Positions 7,238 to 15,450 of a stretch of DNA of 64,000 bases are shown here, in pieces (position 1 is the stretch's first letter; each line of letters starts with the position of its first letter). Location: positions 2,790,001-2,854,000 of the forward strand of contig NZ_CP024011.1 of NCBI RefSeq assembly GCF_002688565.1, given 5' to 3'. Both the position numbers and the translations under genes were made by a program. The notes under the pieces are model-generated. The model ran no database searches, had not been told where the DNA came from, and saw only the letters and a list, made by a program, of their open reading frames with translations. The DNA comes from Acinetobacter sp. LoGeW2-3. GTDB lineage: Bacteria > Pseudomonadota > Gammaproteobacteria > Pseudomonadales > Moraxellaceae.

Positions 7238-8209
7238 TTATTTCCCCTTGTTTTGGTCTGCGAATGCTTGTGCACCAGAAGTGAATTTGTGCGTGTCATT
7301 GTTATTTGACTGACCACCTTGACCACCATTTGCCTGATGAGTAAACAAATGAGCAAATGCCGGATTTACACCTGGTGCTGGTTGCTGTTGTTGCCCTGCT
7401 GGTGGTTGCTGACTTCCTGCCGAGAACTGACGAAGCTGCTTGGCCGAGAATGCAAATGCAGAATCATCAAGCTTTTTCATTTCTTCAACATCTTCAGCGC
7501 TAAACTCTTTGCCTAGGTCTTTACCTAATGCAGTGATTTCAGCTTCACGTTTTGCAGCTGCGAATTGTTTGTTTTGTTCAGTCAAAGTATTCACCTGACC
7601 TTCCAATTCGGTAATTTTGGCCTGAGCCTTTTCTAATTCGGTCACGTCTGTGTCCTCTGGTTGATTGAATTGTTTTGGAGAGTGACTTGCTGCCACGGCG
7701 TTTGTGTTGTCATCCGCACCCAAAGCACAGAAAGACACTTCACGAATACGACCACCACGAAAAACCGTGATAGGCCCTTGATGCACTTTTCCATTTACAG
7801 TGACTGATGCACCTGCTTGAATTTCTTCAACTGCAGAGGGTTCAATGCGAACTGACATCTGCCATGGAAAGCCGTCATCGGAGTCTTGAGCAACCTGAGT
7901 ACCAAATTCATTACTCATTAGATCGCCTGAAACTGTTAGACCGTTCTGGTGGTCAATACTATGGCTGTTAATGGCTCCAGCACGTTGTCGGGTTGAGTGA
8001 TCCAGTAACGCAGGAATTCGACCTTTAATTTGCATAGAATCCAGATCAAAGATGATTCGATCCCAATACCAATGATCAGTAATAACTTCACCACTGTATG
8101 CAATACCGGAGAAAGTCCGCTTCTTCTTGCCTTCTTCGGCTTGGTCGACATTTAAATTTCCAACCTGGAAGCAATACTGATTCGGCTTATGTTCCTCTTC
8201 TTTTGGCAT
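7238..8209 (-). CDS. prohead protease fused to scaffold-like C terminus
   Basis: 323 residues. The N-terminal 165 residues form an HK97-type prohead protease domain: FSGIAYSGE strand, catalytic His region ALLDHSTRQRAGAI, core PWQMSVRIEPS, and the Ser region GGRIREVSFCALGADDNTNA. Residues about 185-240 are a coiled coil (TELEKAQAKITELEGQVNTL). The tail is Gln/Gly/Pro-rich and resembles scaffolding proteins cut away during maturation. It directly precedes the decoration protein gene. Protease and scaffold in one chain is common in phages of this kind. The exact third catalytic residue was not assigned. Confidence 0.85.
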   Translation of the reverse strand: MPKEEEHKPNQYCFQVGNLNVDQAEEGKKKRTFSGIAYSGEVITDHWYWDRIIFDLDSMQIKGRIPALLDHSTRQRAGAINSHSIDHQNGLTVSGDLMSNEFGTQVAQDSDDGFPWQMSVRIEPSAVEEIQAGASVTVNGKVHQGPITVFRGGRIREVSFCALGADDNTNAVAASHSPKQFNQPEDTDVTELEKAQAKITELEGQVNTLTEQNKQFAAAKREAEITALGKDLGKEFSAEDVEEMKKLDDSAFAFSAKQLRQFSAGSQQPPAGQQQQPAPGVNPAFAHLFTHQANGGQGGQSNNNDTHKFTSGAQAFADQNKGK

Positions 8210-8223
8210 TTTTCATGCTCCAT

Positions 8224-8246
8224 AAAAAAACCGCCCAAAAGGCGGT
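8224..8246 (-). terminator. intrinsic terminator inside late operon
   Basis: ACCGCC-CAAAA-GGCGGT hairpin with a minus-strand run of T, placed between the stop of the F-like gene and the start of the protease gene. Confidence 0.7.
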
Positions 8247-8262
8247 CATATTCATTTTAAAA

Positions 8263-9468
8263 TTAGTTCAACAAAGGCTTTAGTGTATAAACCATCTGCC
8301 CTTCAATGGCCTCAATCGAAACCACCTCAAAAGATAGTCCCATCGGCATGAGAACACCGTTACCAGCATTCAACATATCCAGATCAACACCCAAGCCTTT
8401 AGCATTCTCAATCTTAATCACGATATCTGAAGCTGTATCAGCCATCAGCAACGGCGCATTCAACTGGACAGTTTGCCCAACTTGGTATGCTGCTACTTGA
8501 TTAAGTGTCGCAGCACCCACTACGGTTGAAGCCGTATTACTTGCCACAGCCTGAATTGCTGCCATATCGGTACTAAGCCAGCGCTTAAGTACATCATCAG
8601 CTAGTGAGCCTGTAGCGGAGTTTAAATAGCTAGTCAGTGCGGCATCATTTCCTTGCACATAGTCTAGAAAGGTACGGATCGCACTTGGCCGAATACTTGG
8701 ATCAAGTGGAATTACCGTATTGGCTACCGTATCAAACAGGTCCCGAGTCTTATCATCCATCGGAGCAAATAGACTGGTGAGCTTTTTACTTGCTGTCCAT
8801 TCAGCCTTGATAACTTCCTTCTGTTCGAGTAGGTATTCCTTATCCAGACTTGAAGTGCTGATCTTTTTATCAACCAAAGATTCAAGTTCACCAAACTGCA
8901 AAGGATGCGATGACCAATCCAAAGCCTCGGCAATTTCTGGCAACTGATCATCAGGCGTAATACCGTATTTCAGCGCCTGTTTCTCAGTTAAGGCAATCAC
9001 TGTGCACCGGCAACGAAAGCCCAACGGCGGGTAATGCGTTAGCCAGAATGGATGATCAATCGGCAACACAATCCGATTCAAGGCCAAATGACTTGGACGC
9101 ACTCGACTATCATTGATCGCCGAGTACATCAGGTAAGGTCGTTTAGCCTTATTCCGTTGCTGTTGTTGCCACCGGCCATGACCATAAGCGTTCTGGATAT
9201 TGGTACGGAATACATTGTCCAGGTAATGCTTTGGCAGAATGATTTCAGATTCTTCAATCAGCTTCTGGAAGTCTTTAAAAGTACCGCCGTCAGCAATGGA
9301 TTTGTTCACTGCCTTAATGACAGTCTCAATCTGCTCAAGACTCGATAGAAAGCTAACCGTAATTGCCATCTGCCGGGTCTTAAGGTCCATTGAATAAAAC
9401 TCATCAGGTAGCACGATCTTTTTACTGTGAGCGTAACGAAGTGCCTCAAGGAAGGTAACTGGTTGCAT
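8263..9468 (-). CDS. Mu F-like/SPP1 gp7-like head morphogenesis protein with ART-like C terminus
   Basis: About 401 residues from the Met at 9468, preceded by AAGGA at eight bases; an upstream Met at 9501 is possible. The N-terminal domain has the Mu F/SPP1 gp7 pattern: MQPVTFLEALRYAHSKKIVL, FRTNIQNAYGHGRW, and the diagnostic INDSRVRPSHLALNR and LGFRCRCTV segments. It is a minor capsid protein acting in head assembly or DNA injection. The last 70 residues (SDIVIKIENAKGLGVDL, GVLMPMGLSFEVVSIE) resemble the end of ADP-ribosyltransferase domains, but the usual E-x-E pair is replaced by NAGNG, so catalysis is doubtful. Confidence 0.85.
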   Translation of the reverse strand: MQPVTFLEALRYAHSKKIVLPDEFYSMDLKTRQMAITVSFLSSLEQIETVIKAVNKSIADGGTFKDFQKLIEESEIILPKHYLDNVFRTNIQNAYGHGRWQQQQRNKAKRPYLMYSAINDSRVRPSHLALNRIVLPIDHPFWLTHYPPLGFRCRCTVIALTEKQALKYGITPDDQLPEIAEALDWSSHPLQFGELESLVDKKISTSSLDKEYLLEQKEVIKAEWTASKKLTSLFAPMDDKTRDLFDTVANTVIPLDPSIRPSAIRTFLDYVQGNDAALTSYLNSATGSLADDVLKRWLSTDMAAIQAVASNTASTVVGAATLNQVAAYQVGQTVQLNAPLLMADTASDIVIKIENAKGLGVDLDMLNAGNGVLMPMGLSFEVVSIEAIEGQMVYTLKPLLN

Positions 9469-9649
9469 TGCCGGCATCCTTGCTATATACATGCTTTGCA
9501 TTCAACCAAAGCTTGAAATATTCATCACGAGCATCAAAGTAATGGCCTAATTTCTTACGCTGATATATTGAGAATTCATCGAAAGTGAGTCCACAATATT
9601 TGGTGCAAAACTCTTCAAACTCATCATATAACGCCTGAATATCTTCCAT
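9446..9649 (-). CDS. small acidic phage protein, unknown function
   Basis: 67 residues starting at the ATG at 9649, which has GGAGG six bases upstream and overlaps the TGA of the portal gene (TGATG). The sequence is rich in acidic and aromatic residues (MEDIQALYDEFEEFCTKYCG), all helical. It lies between portal and F-like genes and overlaps the latter. Coupling on both sides supports that it is real. No family recognised. Confidence 0.65.
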   Translation of the reverse strand: MEDIQALYDEFEEFCTKYCGLTFDEFSIYQRKKLGHYFDARDEYFKLWLNAKHVYSKDAGNATSYLP

Positions 9650-11133
9650 CACTTACCTCCACTTGCAGTCACATACCCCAAAATATCCGCAGCATATAAA
9701 GCCTGATCTAACTTGGCTGTAAACTCAGTTTTGGTGGCATTCGGGATAAGCTGCATAAGATTGAACGCCAACACCTCTGGAGTTTCCGACGTGCTTGCTA
9801 ACTGCCTAATCTCAGCATCACTAAGCAGCGTTAATTCATCCTGGCCATCTGTCAGCTCTTCAACTTCCTGCTGTTCTGGTGAGAGCTTGTTTACTGTTGC
9901 CTTGAAGTTGAAGGCCTGACGCGGTAATGCAGAGAATTGATTAAAGCCAATCTGGTTCTGTTCAATCACATCGCCATCTTCAAGCCCATACTCGCGTTTA
10001 AAGTATTGCGGCGTTAAGACTGCACCAGCATTTCTTAGCTTCACATCACGGTCTGCTTTAGGCCCTTCAAGTGATTTCTCTTCACCAATAATGACTCGGT
10101 GGCGCTCCCAACCATTAAGATCGCATAATGCATTGATAATGGCTTGGATCGTTGGCATGATCATTCGTACGTCGGCTTTATACTTTGAGTTTTGTATTTC
10201 AAGATGTACATCACCCAAGGCACGTGATCCAGAGCCATCTGTACCGGATGTGAGAGTCTGACCCAGAATCACCTTTTGAATACGGCGCTCTAAGTTCTTG
10301 TCAAAGACTTCAAATGTCTGGGAAGCATTGCCGTTGGTATTGGCTGTTTGGATTTCTACCGAATCACTGCCACTCAGAGCAATCACTGAACTTGCATGTG
10401 CTTTGAGTAATGCATCACGCATATCTGTCGTCTTGCCAGTAGTTTTACCAACCAGCATTGGCAAGCCAAACTTTTCAACGAACTTGGCCCAGAATTTAAA
10501 GCCAGACGTTTTGAAGAACCAGACCCAGTACAGTCGACTTAAAAGAGCCTCACCTAATGGATTCTCATAAGTAGATTTACAACGTGTCAAAAAGTGTTTA
10601 AAGCGCTGGTCCACTTCTTGATCCTGCCGAGTCGTATTGTAGTTAGCCAGCAACATCAGACGACCATCATTTCTAGGCTCATACCATTGCATTGGCTTTT
10701 CACCAATCCACTTAAACCCAATAAACGGCGTAATAGTGTCACCGTCAATATGTAGGCTTGGCTCTTCCGGCTTGGTGTAAATCGCTTCCAGGACTGAATA
10801 CCCATACCAACGGGCATTTTGTGCACCCAGTAGAATCTCAGACCACCACTCGCGCAAATGCTCCATAATGATCTTGGACTCTGGTCGATCCATTGGTTCT
10901 ACACGCCATGATGCACTCTCAAGTTTATCTTGGCGCTTTTCAATAGCCTGATAAATCTCATCGTCATACATCATGACTTTCAAGCGTGGACGAGTGACCC
11001 CTGCTTTTCGCAGAACTTCATCGCCGTCTGGCATTTTGGTTAGATAACTGATTAAAGCCTGTTCAGCTTCATGAGAATAGAGTGCACCAGATTCGGGCTT
11101 ACTATTTTCAGACTTTTTACTTTTCTTAGCCAT
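9649..11133 (-). CDS. portal protein, DUF935 family (Mu gp29-like)
   Basis: 494 residues from MAKKSKKSEN at 11133; longer in-frame starts would overlap the terminase end. The core shows DUF935 features: YDDEIYQAIEKRQDKLESA, WRVEP, an aromatic WFFKTSGFKFWAKFVEKFG then LPMLVGK, and GSRALGDVH. This family comprises Mu-type portal proteins, which form the dodecameric ring at the packaging vertex. It follows the large terminase gene by 10 bases. The Lys/Ser-rich N terminus is probably disordered. Length fits the family. Confidence 0.9.
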   Translation of the reverse strand: MAKKSKKSENSKPESGALYSHEAEQALISYLTKMPDGDEVLRKAGVTRPRLKVMMYDDEIYQAIEKRQDKLESASWRVEPMDRPESKIIMEHLREWWSEILLGAQNARWYGYSVLEAIYTKPEEPSLHIDGDTITPFIGFKWIGEKPMQWYEPRNDGRLMLLANYNTTRQDQEVDQRFKHFLTRCKSTYENPLGEALLSRLYWVWFFKTSGFKFWAKFVEKFGLPMLVGKTTGKTTDMRDALLKAHASSVIALSGSDSVEIQTANTNGNASQTFEVFDKNLERRIQKVILGQTLTSGTDGSGSRALGDVHLEIQNSKYKADVRMIMPTIQAIINALCDLNGWERHRVIIGEEKSLEGPKADRDVKLRNAGAVLTPQYFKREYGLEDGDVIEQNQIGFNQFSALPRQAFNFKATVNKLSPEQQEVEELTDGQDELTLLSDAEIRQLASTSETPEVLAFNLMQLIPNATKTEFTAKLDQALYAADILGYVTASGGK

Positions 11134-11143
11134 AAATAAAACC

Positions 11144-12679
11144 TTAAGCCGCTGGTGGGCTGTAATTAATTGCAATCACTGCGTCTTCAATCGCATCAAT
11201 CAGCGTATCTACCTGGTCATCATGATCATGGGTAAATGCCGCATTGAATGCTTCACATTCTTCAAAGAATTCACCGATCCAATGTGCATCTTTAGGTACC
11301 ATCACAAAACGATCTTCAGGTTTATCCTTATAGTTCGCCTCAAGATGGACCTGCACATCCATGAAACGGGATAGCTTGTCTGTATTACGCTGGACTGGAA
11401 TCACAGCAACACCAGAGTATGTGCCAAGTGTTTGGATCAGTTGGGTACCAGATGCCTTATCTTCTACTTTCATGTAGCGGATTGGTTTGGTATGCCAAGT
11501 GTATTCCTTGTGCTTATCCAGAAATGCTTTAGCCTGACGGTTAAGCTCTGGTGCTTCCCATTTACCGCGCAAAAGATCTAGCAAATACAGCTTGCCATCT
11601 ACCCCCATACCCACCAGCAGGAATACGGAGTAATCGTTGTGCTCTTTGGTTTTCTGTGCTGTATCGACAAGGACGGCGCGCCACTGAAGCTCTGGAATGT
11701 CTTTATAGAATCCAAACCATTCAGACTTAATTAGGTCACCACCTAATTTCTTAGGCTGCTGCATGTACTGGCTTGAAAATGTATATCGAGATACCGTTGC
11801 GCCCTCTTTGTCCTTACCACCCTTTTCGAGTTGTAATAGAGATTGCAATGATTCTTTCTTGGGCCAGTAGCTTTGACGACCTTGCTCATCACGTTCGGCA
11901 TCTTGCGGTACCAGTTTTTGAATATGCTCTGGTAGGGTTGCAATGTACTTATCATCAATCAATGCTGGAATAGATATCTGAGTCCATTCACCAGGCAGGT
12001 TTCCCGTCATGACGAAGTTAGTCGGATCTTCCGTGTGAAGCCGCTGCATGATCATGATGATGGGTGTATCAGACTTGGCTTTACGCGAGTTCACCGTATT
12101 AAGTAGTTTGCGATTCGCAGCATCCCGCTTGATCTTACTAAAAGCATCTTCAGGCTTTAATGGGTCATCAATGATGATACAGCCAGTGAAGCCATCATCC
12201 GCCAGCGTCCCTGCTCGCCGTCCTGTTACCTGTCCACCCATGGAGGCAACATACACATGACCAACATCGTAATCCTCAACCGTAATCTTCCACTCTTTCT
12301 TAGAGTCGGTGCTATTTGATACAGTTAAGTCCCACATCAGGCGGTAGTCTTTCGACTTCACAATATCACGCGCTGTATCCGACACCCCCTCAACCAGTGA
12401 TTGCGAGAAGGATAGATACAGAAAACGAGAACGTGCATTTAAAGCCAAGCCGCGTGGGATTAGATTAGTTGTCAGTTCAGTTTTTCCGGCCCCTGGTGGA
12501 ACGTTGATGACGACGTTTGCAATCTCACTAGCAATGACCTGATCGATAATCCATGAGATATAAACGTGGTGCCAATTCACCGTAAATTTAAATCCCATAC
12601 GGGGCTTAAAGAATCGCCGGGTGAAATATAAATGCTCATCTTCACACAGCTTCTTTTCAACCTGTGTTTGCAGATCCAT
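11144..12679 (-). CDS. terminase large subunit
   Basis: 511 residues. ATPase domain: Walker A PPGAGKTE at 61-68, and Walker B CIIIDDPLKPEDA near 168 followed by the coupling motif IIMIMQRLHTEDPTNFV. The C-terminal RNase H-like nuclease has the first acidic residue in RAVLVDTAQKTKEHNDYSV, then VEDKASGTQL, and the last acidic cluster DDQVDTLIDAIEDAV. The enzyme cuts and pumps phage DNA into heads. It starts immediately after the small subunit gene. All key motifs are present, so it is probably active. Confidence 0.95.
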   Translation of the reverse strand: MDLQTQVEKKLCEDEHLYFTRRFFKPRMGFKFTVNWHHVYISWIIDQVIASEIANVVINVPPGAGKTELTTNLIPRGLALNARSRFLYLSFSQSLVEGVSDTARDIVKSKDYRLMWDLTVSNSTDSKKEWKITVEDYDVGHVYVASMGGQVTGRRAGTLADDGFTGCIIIDDPLKPEDAFSKIKRDAANRKLLNTVNSRKAKSDTPIIMIMQRLHTEDPTNFVMTGNLPGEWTQISIPALIDDKYIATLPEHIQKLVPQDAERDEQGRQSYWPKKESLQSLLQLEKGGKDKEGATVSRYTFSSQYMQQPKKLGGDLIKSEWFGFYKDIPELQWRAVLVDTAQKTKEHNDYSVFLLVGMGVDGKLYLLDLLRGKWEAPELNRQAKAFLDKHKEYTWHTKPIRYMKVEDKASGTQLIQTLGTYSGVAVIPVQRNTDKLSRFMDVQVHLEANYKDKPEDRFVMVPKDAHWIGEFFEECEAFNAAFTHDHDDQVDTLIDAIEDAVIAINYSPPAA

Positions 12680-13150
12680 TTAATATTCCTCTTGGGCCTT
12701 CTTCACTGCAGCTTCAACCTGTTCTTGAGTAGCATGTACGACTGTTGTTTGAAGTGGTTCGCCGTCTTTACCGGTAATTTCTATTTTCTTTTCATAGTGG
12801 CCTTTAACAATCTTTTGCATCTGGTCAATCAGCTTAATAGCCATAACGACATTGCCTTTTTTAGATACCAACAGATCACTCAGAATCTGCAGTTGTACAA
12901 TGTCGTTAGCACCTTCAATGTTGTAGATCGGCTGCTCAATGTATTTCTTACGCGCCTCATAAAACATATCTACGAATTCTTGCGATAAGTCAGCACCCGC
13001 TACTTTTGTTGGGTCATAACATTCCACCTGTTGTCGAGATACATCAATCTTGAAATTTTCCTTGACAGCCTCTACTACTTGCGATGGCTCCATAAACTGT
13101 GCAAGTGATCGAACTATAAAGGCTTTTTCATGTTTTTTAAGTCTTGCCAT
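12680..13150 (-). CDS. terminase small subunit, DUF2280 family
   Basis: 156 residues with an N-terminal DUF2280 domain (LKKHEKAFIVRSLAQFMEPS, VVEAVKENFKIDVSRQQVECY), a helix-turn-helix-like DNA-binding unit. It is followed by helices (FVDMFYEARKKYIEQPIYNI) and a tail VHATQEQVEAAVKKAQEEY that may bind the large subunit. DUF2280 proteins occupy the small terminase position in many Acinetobacter phages. The stop is followed directly by the large subunit ATG. Confidence 0.85.
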   Translation of the reverse strand: MARLKKHEKAFIVRSLAQFMEPSQVVEAVKENFKIDVSRQQVECYDPTKVAGADLSQEFVDMFYEARKKYIEQPIYNIEGANDIVQLQILSDLLVSKKGNVVMAIKLIDQMQKIVKGHYEKKIEITGKDGEPLQTTVVHATQEQVEAAVKKAQEEY

Positions 13151-13195
13151 AAGTCACAATCCGTCAAGGTGCGTCAAGGAAAGCGGGCAAAAAAA

Positions 13196-13837
13196 TTAAC
13201 CAATCACACAGTTCCCGCAGCACGCCGCAATACTAGTTTCAGATACAAACGGCGCATTCTTGGAGATTTCCAGAAGCCGCTTAACAGATTCGTCTGCACC
13301 CCATCGTTTAGTCTCACCAAAGAACACTTCAACATCATGGCCGGCTAAGTAATGCTTAGGCAGTCCAGTCATATCGCTATAAATGATTTCGCCGTCTTCA
13401 TCGCGTTCAACGCCTATGTGATATAGCTCATGCTCAATCAAACGGCAGAAGTCACGATCTGAGGCTTGTTCGCAATAAGTGGCATCAATGGTGATGAGGT
13501 ATTGAGGCACAAAGCCGAACCAGTCCCGCATCTGTTGTTCCTGGCGTGCTTTCTTCCAGCCACCGACGTTAAACATGACCTTTTCACATTGGCCAAGCAC
13601 CATACGTTTTTTCGCTACGGCGGCAGATGAAGCCCATGCAAATGCAAGGAACTCTTCATTATCGTGAAGTAGCTCAGCAATATGGTCATGATCCGGGTTA
13701 TGCAGTTCACTACCTAAAGTGAGCCAATTCTTCACGACCCATTCTTTAAGCTCTGGTGCTGGTGCCAAGCGAATCGCTTCCTCTTCCTCAGCCTGATCAA
13801 TCAGATCCGACGGCGGGAATGGTCTGAACTGTTCCAT
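13196..13837 (-). CDS. putative phage zinc metallopeptidase
   Basis: 213 residues. LIEHELYHIG near residue 134 is a HExxH zincin motif, preceded by FVPQYLITIDATYCEQASDRDFCR. LAGHDVEVFFGETKRWG downstream supplies a candidate third ligand (His or Glu). This matches the putative phage metallopeptidase family found next to terminase genes. The C-terminal CCGNCVIG end is unusual. It overlaps the upstream nuclease gene by 41 bases. Role in the phage is unknown; it could trim host or virion proteins. Confidence 0.8.
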   Translation of the reverse strand: MEQFRPFPPSDLIDQAEEEEAIRLAPAPELKEWVVKNWLTLGSELHNPDHDHIAELLHDNEEFLAFAWASSAAVAKKRMVLGQCEKVMFNVGGWKKARQEQQMRDWFGFVPQYLITIDATYCEQASDRDFCRLIEHELYHIGVERDEDGEIIYSDMTGLPKHYLAGHDVEVFFGETKRWGADESVKRLLEISKNAPFVSETSIAACCGNCVIG

Positions 13838-14237
13838 GTGATGCCTTTAAGTTTCTTAGCCACTGTATAGCCCTATTGGATGATGAGATATCAGATACTT
13901 CAAATCGGTGATAGCGATATCCCATTTCTTCAGCATGGTCATAGCGATCTATGCTCCAGGCTTTAGTTGCCAGCTTGCCTTTACGTCCACCAGACCAGGG
14001 ACCACCAGCGATCTCAATCAGCATTCGATACTCAATCAAGTGCAGATCGAAGCGCCAGTGCTTGGTGCTTTTAAAGTGGAAGTATTCTTCGTATTTGATT
14101 TCCATCCGATCAAGGATTTCTTTTAATCGCTCGAATGCTTCTAGATATTTCTCACCAGCTTTAGGTAGTGGTCTGGTACGTGGTTTTGTTTTAATGGGCT
14201 TCTTATCCGTCAGGGTTTTATATCGATCAATGTCCAT
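13797..14237 (-). CDS. putative PD-(D/E)xK-type nuclease
   Basis: 146 residues. The core HWRFDLHLIEYRMLIEIAGG fits a restriction-nuclease fold with RFD then LIEI-GG (D-x(n)-E-x-G variant of D...ExK), followed by WSGGRKG and AWSIDRYDHAEEMGYRYHRF. Small nucleases of this shape are common beside phage terminases, where they may resolve branches or trim ends before packaging. The N terminus is Lys/Pro-rich. The canonical Lys of ExK is not obvious, so activity needs testing. Confidence 0.65.
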   Translation of the reverse strand: MDIDRYKTLTDKKPIKTKPRTRPLPKAGEKYLEAFERLKEILDRMEIKYEEYFHFKSTKHWRFDLHLIEYRMLIEIAGGPWSGGRKGKLATKAWSIDRYDHAEEMGYRYHRFEVSDISSSNRAIQWLRNLKASHGTVQTIPAVGSD

Positions 14238-14249
14238 AAATTTTGCCCA

Positions 14250-14274
14250 TTAAAAAACCCGCACTAGGCGGGTT
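14250..14274 (-). terminator. intrinsic terminator after hicAB
   Basis: AACCCGC-ACTAG-GCGGGTT hairpin with a minus-strand T run, just after hicB and before the nuclease gene. Confidence 0.8.
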
Positions 14275-14290
14275 CTTATTTCAATACCAG

Positions 14291-14695
14291 TTAAGCATGA
14301 AGCATTCTTTCTGCACTCGCAGCCAAAAATGCTGAGCGTGATTTAAAACGTGCATCTTTCTTCACACGATCGTCAATTAAATGAATTAAGCGGCTTGGTA
14401 AAGTGACGTTTACTTTTTCCGCCTTACCCAGATAACGACTTACATCAATATCGACCACTGCCCAAACCATACCTTGATAATCTTCATTATCAAAGAAATT
14501 AGCAGCTTCGGATGCCAAAGGAATATCCTCACCATCTTCAGCTAAAATCTCTAAATGTCCAGCGATTGCCTCTTTCACATTCTCAAGTGCCTCTTCAAAA
14601 GTATCACCTGCTGAAAAACAACCTGGAATATCAGGGACAATCACACCGTAGGCTTCTTTGTCTGAGCCTCTCTCTACTGCGATTGGATATAACAT
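14291..14695 (-). CDS. hicB: HicB antitoxin
   Basis: 134 residues. The N-terminal partial RNase H fold has the family pattern YGVIVPDIPGCFSAGDTFEEAL then ENVKEAIAGHLEILAEDG. The C-terminal ribbon-helix-helix domain is VNVTLPSRLIHLIDDRVKK...SRSAFLAASAERML. It neutralises HicA and binds the operon's own operators. It follows hicA by 46 bases. Full length and intact. Confidence 0.9.
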   Translation of the reverse strand: MLYPIAVERGSDKEAYGVIVPDIPGCFSAGDTFEEALENVKEAIAGHLEILAEDGEDIPLASEAANFFDNEDYQGMVWAVVDIDVSRYLGKAEKVNVTLPSRLIHLIDDRVKKDARFKSRSAFLAASAERMLHA

Positions 14696-14741
14696 TTGCC
14701 CACTCCCAAAAAAGGTTAAATTTATCTGGAATTGCTGCGGG

Positions 14742-14924
14742 TCACTTGAGACCCGCTTGCTTCAGAATGCTATTCACAGTGCCAGGTGGTAAATCCTTTT
14801 TAGGATGAGGAATCGTAACCAACCCCTTCTTAGTAGGATGTTTGAAATGATGATGATCACCCTTACATCTAACTTGATACCAACCGTCTGCTTCAATCAT
14901 CTTGATTAAATCCAGACTTTTCAT
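14742..14924 (-). CDS. hicA: HicA mRNA interferase toxin
   Basis: 60 residues, a complete HicA fold: KSLDLIKMIEADGWYQVRCK, active-site His in GDHHHFKHP, then GLVTIPHPKKDLPPGTVNSI. HicA toxins cleave mRNA when freed from HicB. First gene of the leftward hicAB pair, with its own promoter and two operator copies upstream. In the prophage late region it may act as an addiction or abortive-infection module. Confidence 0.92.
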   Translation of the reverse strand: MKSLDLIKMIEADGWYQVRCKGDHHHFKHPTKKGLVTIPHPKKDLPPGTVNSILKQAGLK

Positions 14925-14952
14925 TCAACCCCCATATTAACGTTATGGAGCA

Positions 14953-14996
14953 ATTATAACCCCAGAGTTATATTTAAACAATAACCCCAGAGTTAT
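14953..14996 (-). promoter_or_regulatory. hicAB promoter with two operator copies
   Basis: Two identical copies of ATAACCCCAGAGTTAT (14956-14971 and 14981-14996), each with inverted ATAAC/GTTAT ends, lie 25 bases apart. On the minus strand TTGTTT, a 17-base spacer and TATAAT form a promoter lying over the operators. HicB, through its ribbon-helix-helix domain, is the likely binder. Confidence 0.75.
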
Positions 14997-15016
14997 GTTT
15001 TATAAATTTTTCCCAA

Positions 15017-15190
15017 TCATGCATATAGCGCCATACGCAAATTCTTAATACGTTCTTTCAGCTTAATCATGATGCCGTCAATTGCATGCAGCTCACTAAG
15101 CGTCAATCCAAATCTACTGAGGTTCTGATACTTAGACAGCTCAGCACTGCAAAATTCTAAGTCTTGTTTAGCTTGTACTTTGTCTGTCAT
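15017..15190 (-). CDS. small helical phage protein, unknown function
   Basis: 57 residues from the ATG at 15190, which has GAGGGG eight bases upstream; a GTG nine bases earlier is in frame. Charged helical sequence (MTDKVQAKQDLEFCSAELSK then LSELHAIDGIMIKLKERIKN). Likely a small coiled-coil protein. It follows the 55-residue membrane protein gene by 12 bases. Not recognised. Confidence 0.55.
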   Translation of the reverse strand: MTDKVQAKQDLEFCSAELSKYQNLSRFGLTLSELHAIDGIMIKLKERIKNLRMALYA

Positions 15191-15202
15191 AAGTCGCACC
15201 CC

Positions 15203-15370
15203 TCACCAGTCTTGTTCTTCTTCATCAAGTTTCTTCACTTCAATACACTTGTAGGTTTTCGATCCAACAAAGAATCCACCTAACCGCTCACATTCATTTG
15301 CCACGTAGATATGCGTATACCAACTGCAAATAACCCAAGCCACGATAAAGCCAAGTAAGAATTGCCACAT
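15203..15370 (-). CDS. 55-residue single-pass membrane protein
   Basis: The product starts MWQFLLGFIVAWVICSWYTH, a single hydrophobic helix. It is followed by YVANECERLGGFFVGSKTYK and an acidic end (KKLDEEEQDW). The two cysteines in CERLGGFFVGSKTYKC could form a loop if outside the membrane. Small proteins of this type (TM, then C-x13-C) occur near phage lysis or late regions; function unknown. Confidence 0.6.
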   Translation of the reverse strand: MWQFLLGFIVAWVICSWYTHIYVANECERLGGFFVGSKTYKCIEVKKLDEEEQDW

Positions 15371-15450
15371 GAATCACCCATAAGAAAAGAAAAACCCTGC
15401 CAATATCTAGAATTGAGCAGGGTCTTAGATGCCGTAATACGTTCGGCGAA

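Noticed and set aside
12632..12988. 118-codon plus-strand frame
   Set aside because: Antisense to small terminase; Phe/Leu-rich artefact.
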